NCBI GenBank assembly: GCA_037176905.1
Contig: JBBBWG010001114.1
Location: 124,001-188,000, forward strand
Reading direction: 5' to 3'
Length of the DNA stretch: 64,000 bases
From: Azolla pinnata
Taxonomy: Eukaryota; Streptophyta; Polypodiopsida; Salviniales; Salviniaceae
Shown: positions 48,974 through 60,800 of the stretch, piece by piece
Position numbering within the stretch: the stretch's first letter is position 1
Layout: each line of letters starts with the position of its first letter
Translations under genes and position numbers: made by a program
Notes under the pieces: generated by a model
What the model was told of the DNA's origin: nothing
The model's input: only the letters and a program-made list of their open reading frames with translations
Databases searched by the model: none

Positions 48974-49206
48974 TGTTGGCGGTTTGTTCATGAGGACTAT
49001 CAACGAGGGGAGGGGTGAGGTCTCTACCCAGGGTTACATATAGAGAGGGAAGAGAGATTGTTGTGAGAGAAACTCAGAGAAGGCAAAAGATGTCAAGTAT
49101 AGATCCTCCGGCCTCTAGGAATAAAAGGGGAGATTCTATCATATAAGGACGAGGTTTCCCCCTTGTCACATACACTTACTCTTTCCTATATGTCCACACT
49201 CTAACA
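48974..49206 (-). mobile_element. Possible small solo-LTR-like fossil
   Basis: The segment starts with TGTTGG and ends with CTAACA, so both strands show TG...CA ends. It has an internal 'tatataagg'-like promoter word on the minus strand. I see no clear target duplication, primer site or internal region next to it. If real it is an old, isolated LTR of unknown family. Confidence 0.2.
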
Positions 49207-50045
49207 TTTGTATAGTAGGTAGATAGCACTTGGCATGCCTGTGAGACAGTGTTATGCACGTCGAACTACATAATGCCTTTGATATAGAATTAAGTGTCTT
49301 GTCCTTAGGTCACGAGTGCATTATGGTTCGGCCTTTAACACGATTCAAAGCTCCCAACCTAATCTACCTCCATTGCGGTCCATTCAACAGCTACTAAACC
49401 CTATCGACGACTCTTGAATTGTTGGCATGCCTGCCTTAGGTCATCCACGCAACAACTAAGCCGGAAGGGACTCCTTTTCGTCAAGCACACGTACACTATC
49501 CTTTTAAGTTGACTTGCTGCATCTAGTATTTACCTTGTGATCGTTGCATTTGGTCACATATGTAGTGTGATCTTTCTTGGCTCGGTCTTTTCTCCTCGAA
49601 TATGTGACATCATCTCTCCTGGTCGTTCCACTTTTTCTATGCGGAATGTCTGACTTGGCCCATTGCAACATGCGGTGTAGCTTCATGTGGAATTCCGACA
49701 TTGTAGTGTGCGATATGCAACTTGGCTACATTGCGGTCTCCCAGTGCTGCATTGCGGTCTTGTGGTGTTGCAATGGTGTGACATTGCGACATTATGGTGT
49801 GTGTTCGTATGACAATGTCCAAACAAGGCTACATACGTGAGGTTGTGATATGTCATATGTAGCTTGGTTCGGTGCATCACAATGCTCAGTGAGTCATCAT
49901 CAGTCACTGTGGCTCTTTTCATCAACACAACTTGTTGTGGTGCGTCGTGTGTAACTTTAGATGACATGTAATTCTTCATAGTGTGGTGTGGCATCCCTTA
50001 ACTCTGCTCCACTCCTCGGCAAACCTCCTTCAATCATATGTTTGA
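49207..50045. other. Gene-free stretch with short degenerate 'acattgcggt' repeats
   Basis: Between 49640 and 49900 words such as 'acattgcgg', 'gcaacttggct' and 'gtggtgttgcaat' recur irregularly. No coding frame or RNA gene was recognised. Confidence 0.4.
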
Positions 50046-50046
50046 C

Positions 50047-50456
50047 CTTAACACTAGGTGCTTGATGTTCCCACTGTTGTCGTTATTGATGTTACCACCG
50101 TGGCCACCACCATTGTTGTTGTTGCCACATGCACCACCGCCATTAATGTTATCATTGCTATTGACACCGTAATCTTTGCCAGTCTTAACACTAGGTGCTT
50201 GTTGTTCCCATTATTGCCGCTATTGATTTCACCACCGTGGCCAACACCATTGTTGTTGTTGCCACATGCACCACCGCCGTTAATGTTGCTATTGGCACCG
50301 TAATCTTTGCCAATCTTAACACTAGGTGCTTGTTGTTCCCATTGTTGTCGCTATTGATGTTACCACCATGGTCATCACTATTGTTGTTGTTGCCACATGC
50401 ACCACTGCCATTAATGTTGTCATTGCTATTGGCACCGTAATCTTTGCCACTCTCTC
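50047..50456. repeat. Tandem triplication, 131-137 bp unit
   Basis: 'acactaggtgctt' begins at 50051, 50188 and 50319. Each unit includes 'attgttgttgttgccacatg' and ends in 'ggcaccgtaatctttgcca' or a variant. Units are 90 percent or more alike by eye, with small indels. Asn/Gly- and Val/Thr-rich open frames over it are repeat products. Confidence 0.9.
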
Positions 50457-50469
50457 TATCTCCCAATGC

Positions 50470-51135
50470 TTCTTCTTGAGCAAATTAGGACACCAACTAG
50501 CAAGAACATGCCCATTGCAAGCTAAATATTAAAAGAAAGATAGTAAAAGAGAAGACTCACAAGAGTAACAATAGTAGTGAATTCTAGTGATAAACAAAAG
50601 AAAGAAAATACACAAGGAAGTAATATAGTCACCCTTAAGAATATATAGATTAGATCTTCACCCCCAGTCCACGTTTTTCATTTAGATGAAGAGGATTCCC
50701 ATTAGTAATAGGAAAAAAGATTTTTTGTTTGTTATACTCGGAAGATGGAATTAGAGAAACTCCCCTCTTCATAACCAAAGATATTGAAAAGAAATAATCT
50801 GCCCCAATTATTCTAGACAAGGGCAAGGAAATAGTTAATGTATCACAAAAAAATTATCTTTATGACATAATGTAGCTGAAAATAATTTAATAGAAGTCAG
50901 AAATGAGAAAACAAGTTCGGCGAGCACTAGTATGGTGAGGAAAGAGACTAATGAAAAAAAAGGCCTTGTAAGTGGAGAAGGAGAGTATAAAGAGAATCTA
51001 AACAAAGAGAAAACTCAAATATGGTCTTATAGTATTAAAAAAAACTCTTTGAACTTAGAGAAACAAACTTTTAGTAGTCATAATAAATGCTCATTAAAAG
51101 AAATAGCCTCTTACCTTTTTCTTTTAAAAGTGTTA
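50470..51135. other. Gene-free stretch upstream of the LINE remnant
   Basis: AT-rich. A Lys/Glu/Asn-rich frame at 50932-51189 overlaps the start of the LINE ORF2 and could be the end of a decayed LINE ORF1 or linker. I cannot support either reading. Confidence 0.35.
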
Positions 51136-51139
51136 AATT

Positions 51140-51500
51140 ATGAAAGTGATTTTATGGAATGTACAAGGATTAGGGGGAACTTTATATAAAAGGTTTAAAT
51201 AAAAATTTAGAAGGGAACTTAAAACCCTATCTTGTTGATGGAACGATCAATGTGTTGATACTTTAGGAATATCATCTCAATGAACAAAGAATAAAAACAT
51301 ATGATGCTTTAGTTCCTAGTTATTGGAAACAATTTTAGTTACTCGGATATAGTCCTAGGAATTCGCAAGGTGGAGTTTACTTTGCTATAACAATTATATA
51401 TAAAAGAGTTATATATAGCCCAAGGTAGAGCACAATATGTGAATATAAGAAAAAATCATGGCACGTTGGGCTTTCTGAATATCTATACGCCAAACAAATC
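51140..51500 (+). mobile_element. Dead LINE (L1-type), N-terminal endonuclease part of ORF2
   Basis: ATG at 51140 opens with MKVILWNVQGLG, the hallmark start of the APE-type endonuclease in plant L1 ORF2. After a frame change, further L1 endonuclease-like text follows near 51255-51400: 'EYHLNEQRIKTYDALVPS' and 'GYSPRNSQGG'. Several stops and at least two frame changes interrupt it, and the reverse transcriptase is missing. The copy is therefore a 3'-deleted fragment. It is followed within 100 bp by the 320-bp tandem array. Confidence 0.6.
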
Positions 51501-51594
51501 ATATAACTTAAATTTTTGTTTTTAAAAGTATTTTGAATGAATAAATATTTAATGAATAAATGAATAAATAATATCTCATATTGATATAATTTTT

Positions 51595-52775
51595 TTTTTT
51601 GAGGTTGGATACTATGATAAAAAAGTCATTATCTTTGTTTTTCTGTCAAATAAACTTTGACTCTATTCTATATCATTACCTTCTTAATGCATAATGACTA
51701 ATAAACTATGTTTATTGACTATGAGAAATTCATACAGTATATTTATTTAAAAACGTTTGAGAAAACATGATTAATATCAATAATATGTCCTATTAAAATG
51801 AATTTGGTATTGTAAGTCATAATTCTTAACATCTTGTTTAATTAGAAGTATTTGATAAAAATATAATACTATATAAGGGCATATAAGTTAGAAAACATCT
51901 TCTACAAATATATCTTGATTTTTGAGATCATATACTATAATAAAAACTCATTATCTTTGTTTTTTATGTCCAATAATCTTTAACGTCTTTTTGTATCTCT
52001 ATCTTCCTAATGCATAGTGACTAATAAATTATCATGCTTATTGGCTTGCATGTGAAATATGTTATATTTATTTTTAAAAAATTGGTAAAAAGTTATTAAT
52101 AATTATGTTGAAATAAAATGAGTTTGGTTTCCTTAAATTTTTTTCTTAATATTTTATTAATATTTTGTGATAAGAAGATATAATGGTATTTAATGACAAC
52201 ATAAGTAAATAACATCTCCAATATCATATATCTTAATGTTCGAGATGAAATACAATCATAAAAACTCATTATATTTGTTTTTTATATCCCGATAAGCTTC
52301 AACTCCTTTTGATACCTCTATCTTTTTAATGCACGACGACAAATAAACTATGTTTATTAACCATGAGAGATATATACGCAGCATCACTAATTTCAAAAAG
52401 AATGGCAGAAAATTGTCAACAATGTGTCCACGTAAAATGAATCAAATTCCTTAAATCATATTTCTTGATATTCTAGTTTAGAAATATTTTATGTTTAAAA
52501 AATACAATGATATTTAATGACAAAATAAATAAAAAACATCTCCTATCAATATATATATCTTAATTCACGAGACCAAATAGTATGATAAAAACTTATTATC
52601 TTCGATTTTGTTTTCCAATTCAGCTCCTTTCCATATCTCTATGTTCATAAATACACGATGACTAACAAGCCATGCTTATTGACCACGATAAATTTTTTGC
52701 GCACGATATTTTTTAAAGTGAAATCAACAGAAAAGTATCAAGCACTGCGCCCAAGTTGGTTCCCTTAAATCGTAC
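51595..52775. repeat. AT-rich tandem array, about 320-bp unit, 3.7 copies
   Basis: The anchor 'tcattatctttg' occurs at 51626, 51948, 52266 (as 'tcattatatttg') and 52593 (as 'ttattatcttcg'), so periods are 322, 318 and 327. Units share 'atactatgataaaaa', 'atgcatagtgactaataaa' and 'aatgagtttggtt.cttaaat'. Divergence is about 25 percent by eye, so the array is old. Confidence 0.8.
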
Positions 52776-53002
52776 GATCGTACTGATCCCAAGTCGTGCA
52801 ATCGATGCATAAAAGATACCCATACGCATGGCGCGAACTGCATTGCATCACGAAGCGTACTACATGCGACGATTTCGAAACCTGAATGGCAAGCGTTCCG
52901 ATTACGGGGAGCGTAATGCCCTAATTGATCAATGCTAATACAGTCGCGGATCGTAAGACGATTTTTTCGATGAAAGAGAAATGGAATGCTTGGGGGGGAG
53001 GT

Positions 53003-53108
53003 GACACGTGGCGGATGCTGAGTTACAGATGACACGTGGCGGATGCTGAGTTACAGATGACACGTGGCAGGTGCCACCTGGAAATGACACGTGGCGGGCG
53101 ATGATTGG
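53003..53108 (+). promoter_or_regulatory. 28-bp tandem G-box (ABRE) array ending in a CCAAT composite, PHD-GNAT promoter
   Basis: GACACGTGGC occurs four times, with CACGTG cores at 53005, 53033, 53061 and 53088. The first two units share 'ggatgctgagttacagatga'. The fourth core is followed after exactly 10 bases by ATTGG at 53104-53108, giving the CCAAT-N10-CACG arrangement on the other strand. ACACGTGGC is the classical ABA-response element bound by bZIP factors. The array lies about 150 bp upstream of the CT-rich presumed leader of the PHD-GNAT gene. Confidence 0.75.
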
Positions 53109-54850
53109 CCCCCGGGACATTCTCTTCCGAATTGCTTTTTATTTTTATTTTTTCCTATTTTAAAACCTGCGTCCAAAAAAGAAAACGCAACGCAGAAAAA
53201 AGAAAAAACACGGCGCGAAAAAATAAAAGAAAAACGGAAAGAAGACGATGAAGAAGAAGAAGCAGAAGAAGAAGAAGTGCCGAGCTCCGCCATCGCCATC
53301 GCCATCGCCGTCGCCGTCGCCGTCGCCGTCTCTACCTCCCCCGTTCTCCTCCCTTAACTTCTTCTTTCCCTCGCTCTGTGTTTTTCCTTCTTCCCGTCTT
53401 TTCTATCCTTCTCCATACTCCAGTTTCTTTGCTTTGCTTCCATCGTCTACTGGATCGACGTCGATCTCCTGGAACTCTCGCGGCATCGGGAATCCGATTC
53501 CCGATCTCTCCCGGCCTTTCCATGCGTGCATGCATTTGATTCGAAATCTCCGCAGGCGTTTCCCTTACCGGAATTTCTTCTTTCTATCTCCTTCGGAGTG
53601 TTGCATGGGGGGGGGGATCGATGAAGGTGACTTACAGTCGGAAACGCGACAAAGGTATTACATTGCGCTTCTGAATATCTCTGTGTGTACGTAGGCGTTT
53701 GAAGAGAACGTAAATAAGAGGATTAGGATTTCTTCTTTCTATCATACTTATCGGCATGTCGTGAACTGTTGCTTCAATGCTTTCTTAATAGGTTGGTCAA
53801 AATTATTTCTAAGTGGATGCATAAAGAGAGAGAAAAATGTTTTATTCATTTGTTCGTCATCATCCATATGCCGTTAATTGATGCTTGAGGGTTTCTTTGC
53901 CGGATTGTTTGTTAGTATTTAGAAGGGATTATGAGGAGAGAAATTTCCATTCTGATTAACCGTTGCCATGATGACAGATTGATTTGAACGATTCTGAAGG
54001 GAATATGTAATAAGATAAAAACGACTGTGGTTTATTAGAATCACTGCTAGTGTTGGTATACCATGAACTGTGCTGTAATCTTAGTTCAATGTTTTTCTAA
54101 TGAAACGATTCATACAGATTTTGAGGAGGGTAAAGAGATCAAATTAATGTAGATTTCTTATTACGGTAATCAAAAGGAAAATATGAAGAGGATTAACAAC
54201 CGTGTTATCTCATAGCAGTTACTTAAGCTATTGATCCAAAGGATTTTCATAGAATATATGCAAAGAGAGAAAACAATGTTCTTTATCAGTCTTCCATCAC
54301 AGGATGCTAAACGCTTTCCTAGTGCATTGCTCACTAGGGCTCTCTGAGGAGAACATGTCAAGAAGAGAAAAAACAAAATTTTTATCAATTCCTCTCAATG
54401 CTTGATTCATTGACTGTTCTGAAAGCCTTTTTTTCAAAATGGACTGATTCGAATGAAAAATTAAATGTGTGAGAGATTAAACTGTACTTGTGCTTTTCAG
54501 AGGGGTTGATGGTTTGTTAAACATTACAAAGAGAAAAAGAATTTTCTTCTCAGTTCACATCAGAATTATTTGATGGTTTTGTAATGACGGATGGGAAGTC
54601 TTTTGTTGAGAAGCGGAAAAAAGCAACACTAACAGATTAATCCGAAATATTTTGTCAGGAAAACAGCACATGGATTTATTATTCTTAATTTACTGATTCC
54701 AGGCCCTGAAGAAACGACTACATGCTAGGAGAGAATCGATTTGCTTCAGTACTCTCAGGCTCTGCTGATCCAAGTGATAATGCAGATATTTTGACATCCA
54801 ATTTCTACATAAAATGTTGTAATGCTTTTCAGATCTCAGTTTTTAAGCAG
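53109..54850 (+). promoter_or_regulatory. Presumed leader exon and leader intron of the PHD-GNAT gene
   Basis: A GAA tract then (CGCCAT/CGCCGT)n at 53290-53330 and CT-rich sequence to about 53560 resemble a plant 5' leader. A donor 'aaag|gtatta' near 53656 and acceptor 'aagcag' at 54845-54850 would remove a 1.2-kb intron, placing the start ATG three bases into the next exon. Open frames in this stretch do not connect in phase with the protein. Confidence 0.5.
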
Positions 54851-54852
54851 TT

Positions 54853-57800
54853 ATGGAAGTCATGAACAACAATGTGTCACCTAACAAGCTCCGAAAGCTC
54901 CTTGTGGGGGAAAGAGTAGAGGTATTTGTTCTGATTTTACCTGATATGCCCATTGTTTTAGAGATACTCTGTAATACCACTATTATTTTTTTCCGTAATT
55001 CTTCAAATGCCCGTGATCCACAATTATGTGTGCTTCTAGAGTAATTACATGCTGGAAGCCTCCCCTTTTTTTTCATCTCTATTGAACTAAAAGGACGTTA
55101 ACACAATTGGAGAAATAAAGCAAAACTTTCAAGGAAGTTTTGGAGTTTTTACCCGTAATATTTGATTGAACTATATTGTTTTGGTGTGTAATCAATAAAC
55201 TTGTTGTTGTACATAAAGTTCTAGTCACTGAATTCAGATTGTTTGGTTATGGCCTTTCAGTGCTGCATGCATCCCATGAAGCGCATGTTCAAAAGTGAAA
55301 ACATAGTTCATATTGAGCATTCATTATTAAGTTCTACTTTCATATCATAAATCAAACGCTTGGAAACCCATCAACTTCCATGCACAAGAAGATTATGAAA
55401 ATAAATCTGTGGTGTTTGTATTTCATGTTGATATTGGTTGGCTCCGGAAGATGAGATGGAAATTCTGGTATAATCCATTGTTCTCATATGCTATTTTAGC
55501 CTATCATAATGTATTGTCTTTCTTTCTCATAGGTCCGTCAAAGAGAACGAGGCCTCAGAGGATCATGGCATTCAGGGAAAGTAACGAGAGTCAAAAGTGG
55601 TCGCAGAGTAGTTGAATATGATGAATTATTCACTAAAGATGGCTCAGCAAAGCTAAAGGAGTGTATTTCTCTTTATGATGAGATAAGATCGGAAACATCA
55701 GGAAGAAGGAGCACACCTCCATTGAAAGGGGATAAAAGTGGATTCTCTGATAAACGAGGATTTATTCGGCCTATCCCACCATCTTGCTTAATACCACCTC
55801 GACGTGACTGGAGAAGAGGCCTTTTGGTAGACGCTTTCTACAATGATGCATGGTGGGAAGGAATTCTCTTACAGGATGTGTTCTCATCTGAATGTGAGGA
55901 GTCCAAAGCTAAGATATTCTTTCCTGATGAAGGTGATGAACTTGAAGTGTTATTAAAGGATATAAGGGTTTCTCAGGAATGGGATGAAGTGTGGGGTGCA
56001 TGGGCAGTTCGTGGATATTGGTTTTTCAGGGGCAAAGTAGACCTTACGCCTCTCAAGAAGATTTGCATGAGAATACCATGTCCTTCAAGAGCTTTATGGA
56101 GACAGAAAAGATTTTGCAGTCCAGAAGATTTTTTAAAACAAGAGGAGAGAATCAAGAACCAACATGAACCCGTGAAGCCCGTTCAGCTACAAATGCGGAA
56201 AACGTCACCGGAAGACATATCCCTGGTGGCCTTTACCTGTGAGCAACCAACTGCCTGGATGAATGATAATAACTGTCAAGAGGGAGCAAGCATAAAAGAA
56301 GAAGAAAAACATAAAATAGTAGAAGATGAAACAAGTATTTCAGCTGAAGCTGCAGGAAACAGTACAAAAGTTTATAGAGGCAGATATACAGATTGTACAA
56401 CAAATAGCATTAGCAAAGAATCAGAATCAGGCGTTTCACACATTTCTATCGTAGATGGAAGTACGGTTGATGCATCGAAGGACCAATTTTCAGTACAGGT
56501 TTTGGTTGGGAAGAAGATTAAGAAAAGAAAGATTTCTTTGTGTCATGATTTTGAATATGAAGGGGAAGTGAGACATAGGATCGCAAAAAGCACATTTGAT
56601 TTGGAAAATGGAACCAGGAGCCCTGTGGTTAAAAACAAACGTAATATCACTGATGCATATATGATTACGGGAGCTCTAAGATTCCCAGTTAGAGAGCAGA
56701 TAATTAAATACCATAACAAAAGGTCTACTCATGTACCAGAACTCATTGATTCTGGATGTAGTTCTGCCACCCTTCAGGAAAACGATAGTAATCTTTCAGC
56801 AGAATTTCACGAGGAGATGACAAACAAGAAAAAGAAATCAACCGTACTAACTAAAAACTCGCACAAAAGGAAGTGTGAGGTAAACCTTGAAATGAAATGT
56901 AAAAGAGGCAGATTGCCTATTAAAGCAAATAAACATTTGCGAGAAAACTGTGTTCAAGGAAGTTGTCGGATGCAAGTCTTAATGGCTTTTCCTGGAAGGG
57001 GTACAGGACCAAATGCTTCTCAAGTCATTGACGAGCTATCTCAATTCAAGAAGTCATCAGTTCTTTCTTGGCTCATAGACAAGGCCATCTTGAAAGAAAA
57101 TGAACCTGTCTCCTATGTTAATAGAAAAAATGGACGCATTATGAAAACCGGTAAGGTAACACAGGAAGGGGTTCAATGTGACTGTTGCAAAGACGTTTTC
57201 ACACTATCCAATTTTGAAATCCATGCTGGGAGTAAACTTCACAGACCGAGTGCCAACATGTTTCTGGATGATGGAAGATCAATCTCAGATTGCCAACTTG
57301 AAGCTTGCACCGTCTCGGATATGAAAGAAACGGAAGGAATCATGGATCTTAGTGATGACATTTGTGGTGTTTGTAAGGATGGTGGAGAGTTGATATTGTG
57401 TGATCATTGTCCAGCAACGTTTCATGCTGATTGCATTGGCTTAAAAGTAAGCACAATTTTCTCCATATTTGCTTTGCATTCTTGAATATTCTATAAAGTT
57501 ATTGCTTCTAATTTTCATAGTATTTTCTGTGTAGGTCATTCCTGAGGGTGATTGGTACTGTCCAAAGTGTCGTTGTGGTGTTTGTGGAAATAACCAGCTG
57601 ACTGATGAAATCGACAGCAGAATGGTCCAATGCAATCAATGTGAACTTGAGTGTATGTGCTTTCTTTTTATCAAATATTATCAGCTGATTGCAGAATTTT
57701 ATGTGACCTAGTTTTTCTTGCAGATCATCTGAGTTGTGTTCCAGCTTGTCCTACGCCACCACTAGAGCAAGCTGATTCAACTATCTGGTTTTGTGATAAA

Positions 57801-60800
57801 AAATGTCAACAGGCATGTTATACTGGTCTTATTAACTGTGGTATTTCGAGTCAATCATATGGACTTTCTTGACAAATATATTTTTAGTTTGATTCAGATA
57901 TTTGTGGATTTGCGAAGACTGGTCGGAAGAGTGCATCATATGGAGAATGGTTTCTCATGGGTGCTATTGCGATCGATGAAGAAAGAACACGGGCTTTCTC
58001 AAACAGATCTTGAGGTTATGGCTGAGCACCACAGCAAACTTTCAGTGGCACAGGGTGTGATGCAAGAATGCTTTATGCCTATGATTGACCCTCCAACAAA
58101 AATAAACCTTATTTCTCAGGTTTTGTATAATAGAAGGCGAGTCTCTGTAAACGATCAAGAACTTGGCAATGTTATATTTCCTCTTTTGTAGACTTTGTAC
58201 TGCATTTTAGCATCTGTTGGCATTTAATCTCTGCCCCAAAGAAAATATCTAGTTTAGATTCGATAGTGTACGATGTCATTTTTTGGTTACATATGAGAAT
58301 ACTTAAGAAATGTATGACAGAACATTATGATATATGATTGGAGTAATGTTATGATCGATTTGATTCTTGATTGCAGATCTAAGGTAAGCCGTCTCAACTA
58401 TGGAGGATTTTACACCCTTCTTTTGGAAAGGGAAGATGAGTTGATATGTGTGGCAACAATAAGGTTCATGTCTCTGCCTCTTGGTAGAAAATCTGTTCTC
58501 CCTGTAATTTTAGTTCGTATAATTCATTTGCTTTTCAATCATGTAGAGTACATGGAGCAAAATTCGCAGAGATGCCACTTATTGGAACCCACTTTCAATA
58601 TCGTCGTCAAGGCATGTGCCGTCGTTTAATGAATGTACTTGAAGAGGTAGAAAGCCTATGTTATGAAGTCTAGAATCTTTTCTGGAGCTAACTTTTATTA
58701 TTTCATTTGTAAATTAATATGAAATTAAAGTTTCTTTGGGTTTTTAGATGCTGAAAAGTTTAGGGGTGGAGAAGCTGATTCTACCTTCAGTTCCAGAACT
58801 ACAAGATACCTGGATAGGTGGATTTGGTTTCCAGAAAATGAACCTCCTAGATTCCCAAGAATTGAGCAAATTGAGCTTGGTGACTTTTCCTGGGACATCA
58901 CTTCTCCAAAAGTGCTTACCAAATATGATTCCTGACTGTGATCCTGTTGATCAGCCTCATACCTGTAACAAGGTTGATAATTCTCAAATTCAGTTGCACA
59001 GATCTGTGGAAGAAAGCCCCTCCAGGGCCCTTCACTCATCGGATAAAAGTTCTCAGCAAGGGATTATGAATGAAGATATTTCTCCAATGAATTCGGGAAT
59101 GTTCAATTATCTGCAAGAGGCGATTTCTGATGATCTATGCATATCTTCAAATGCGAAAAAACAAAAGAATCAAATACGTTCTAAAGCTAAAGTCGGAAGG
59201 TATCTATCCCTCAATATTCTCAAAGTAGTTGAGTGACGTATTTCGAAATTTTCCAATTATCAATGTGAGCTTGAATTCTTTTAAGAAACAGATTCTTGTG
59301 AATCCATGGAGCTCAACCAACGTCAAAGAAATGCCCTGATTATTGGTCCCCTTTATGTGGCTTAATTTCATAGGCTCATTAACCAACATTTGTCCTATGT
59401 GTGACCGGTCTGTACAGATTTGTTCTAAGTCGTAGGACTGTTTTTAACTTATCCTAGTATGAAGGCCTAAATCACTAAAAAATAACCTTCGAATCGTCCT
59501 AAATGGTTTTTCTCATAATACATCAATTGAACTTGAAAGGTGGTGCCAAAACTGTTTTGCAGAGAATGATAAATGTTATCAACATAGCAGTTTTAGCTGG
59601 ATCTAATTCACTGTTTTAGTTAACTGGGATATGTTGATTGTTAATATGCATATGCTTCTGATTAATACTATGCACTAATTGTTGACTGGGGCTACTTCTT
59701 GCAGTAATGATGATGAAGCAGTTGTTGGAAAATGTTCAGATGATGATTTATATACAAGAGTGGTTGTTGGAACAACCAGATCAAAACGGCTGGTAAAATG
59801 ACATAGCAAAACTCAAGTTCTGATTACTAATTGTGTATTATTTTTTGAAGTGAAACAAAAACTCCATTTTTTATGCTCATGCTTCCCACCTTTCTGCTGA
59901 TTTCATGTAGAAATGCCTGTCTCTTCCCCATTTTCTGTTAATTGCATGTGATAAATTTCATCGTGTGGTTTTCCTAGTATTTCACCCATCAAGAAATATT
60001 ATGTTTGTCAGTTCAAATTTATCAAATCCACTACCAAGCATTATGATCTTTTTTAGGGTCATACTTGACACAAAAACAATAGCTGGAGTTCTGGTTTGAA
60101 GAACTTGCATTACATATCCTAGAAACATATTTATTGAGGGCATATGAACTTTATACATATTTTATGCAGTGAATAATCTCCTTATATGCATATTTCTTAG
60201 TACTAAATAGGCTGTTAATACAGCATCTATGGTGGATCTCAATTAAGCTTGAAAAGCTGGTCAAATATTATAATGTTGTTGTGTGCTAGCTTTGAAACTG
60301 CCTGTCCCACATCATCTCTCATCTACTTCTCTTCCGGTCGTGGAGACTAGAACTCTTGTAAATTAACCTATGCTAACTGAAAATGTGATCTTCATGTGAC
60401 ATTTATATCAATATGATCATCACTATATATTGGGTAAACTTCAACTACTATGTGCATCAAGTATTTCAACCAACACTGTTCTTGTGTGTTGATTTCAATC
60501 AAAGCTGTTCTTGTGTGTTTCCCATGAGCATACATGGTATTTTCTGGCTTCATGTTTGTTCTTCTTTGTTCTTATTGATAACTTCCATTTGTTTATACTC
60601 ATTTCCTGCCACAAAGCCACAGGATGACCTGTTTCAAACCGCAGGCTTTGTCATTGTATCATGTTTGTTGTAAGATCATAGTCTCTTGTAACTTTGTTCA
60701 TTTACGTTCATCACTACAGTGGGACTTACTTCAAGCATCAGGCGTTGTAATCGGTTTATGTTTGTTGTAGGATCATAGTCCATTGTTGTCATATGAACAT

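Noticed and set aside
49207-50456. A CRISPR-like pattern of regular repeats
   Set aside because: The units are contiguous 131-137 bp tandem copies without spacers, in a plant nuclear context.
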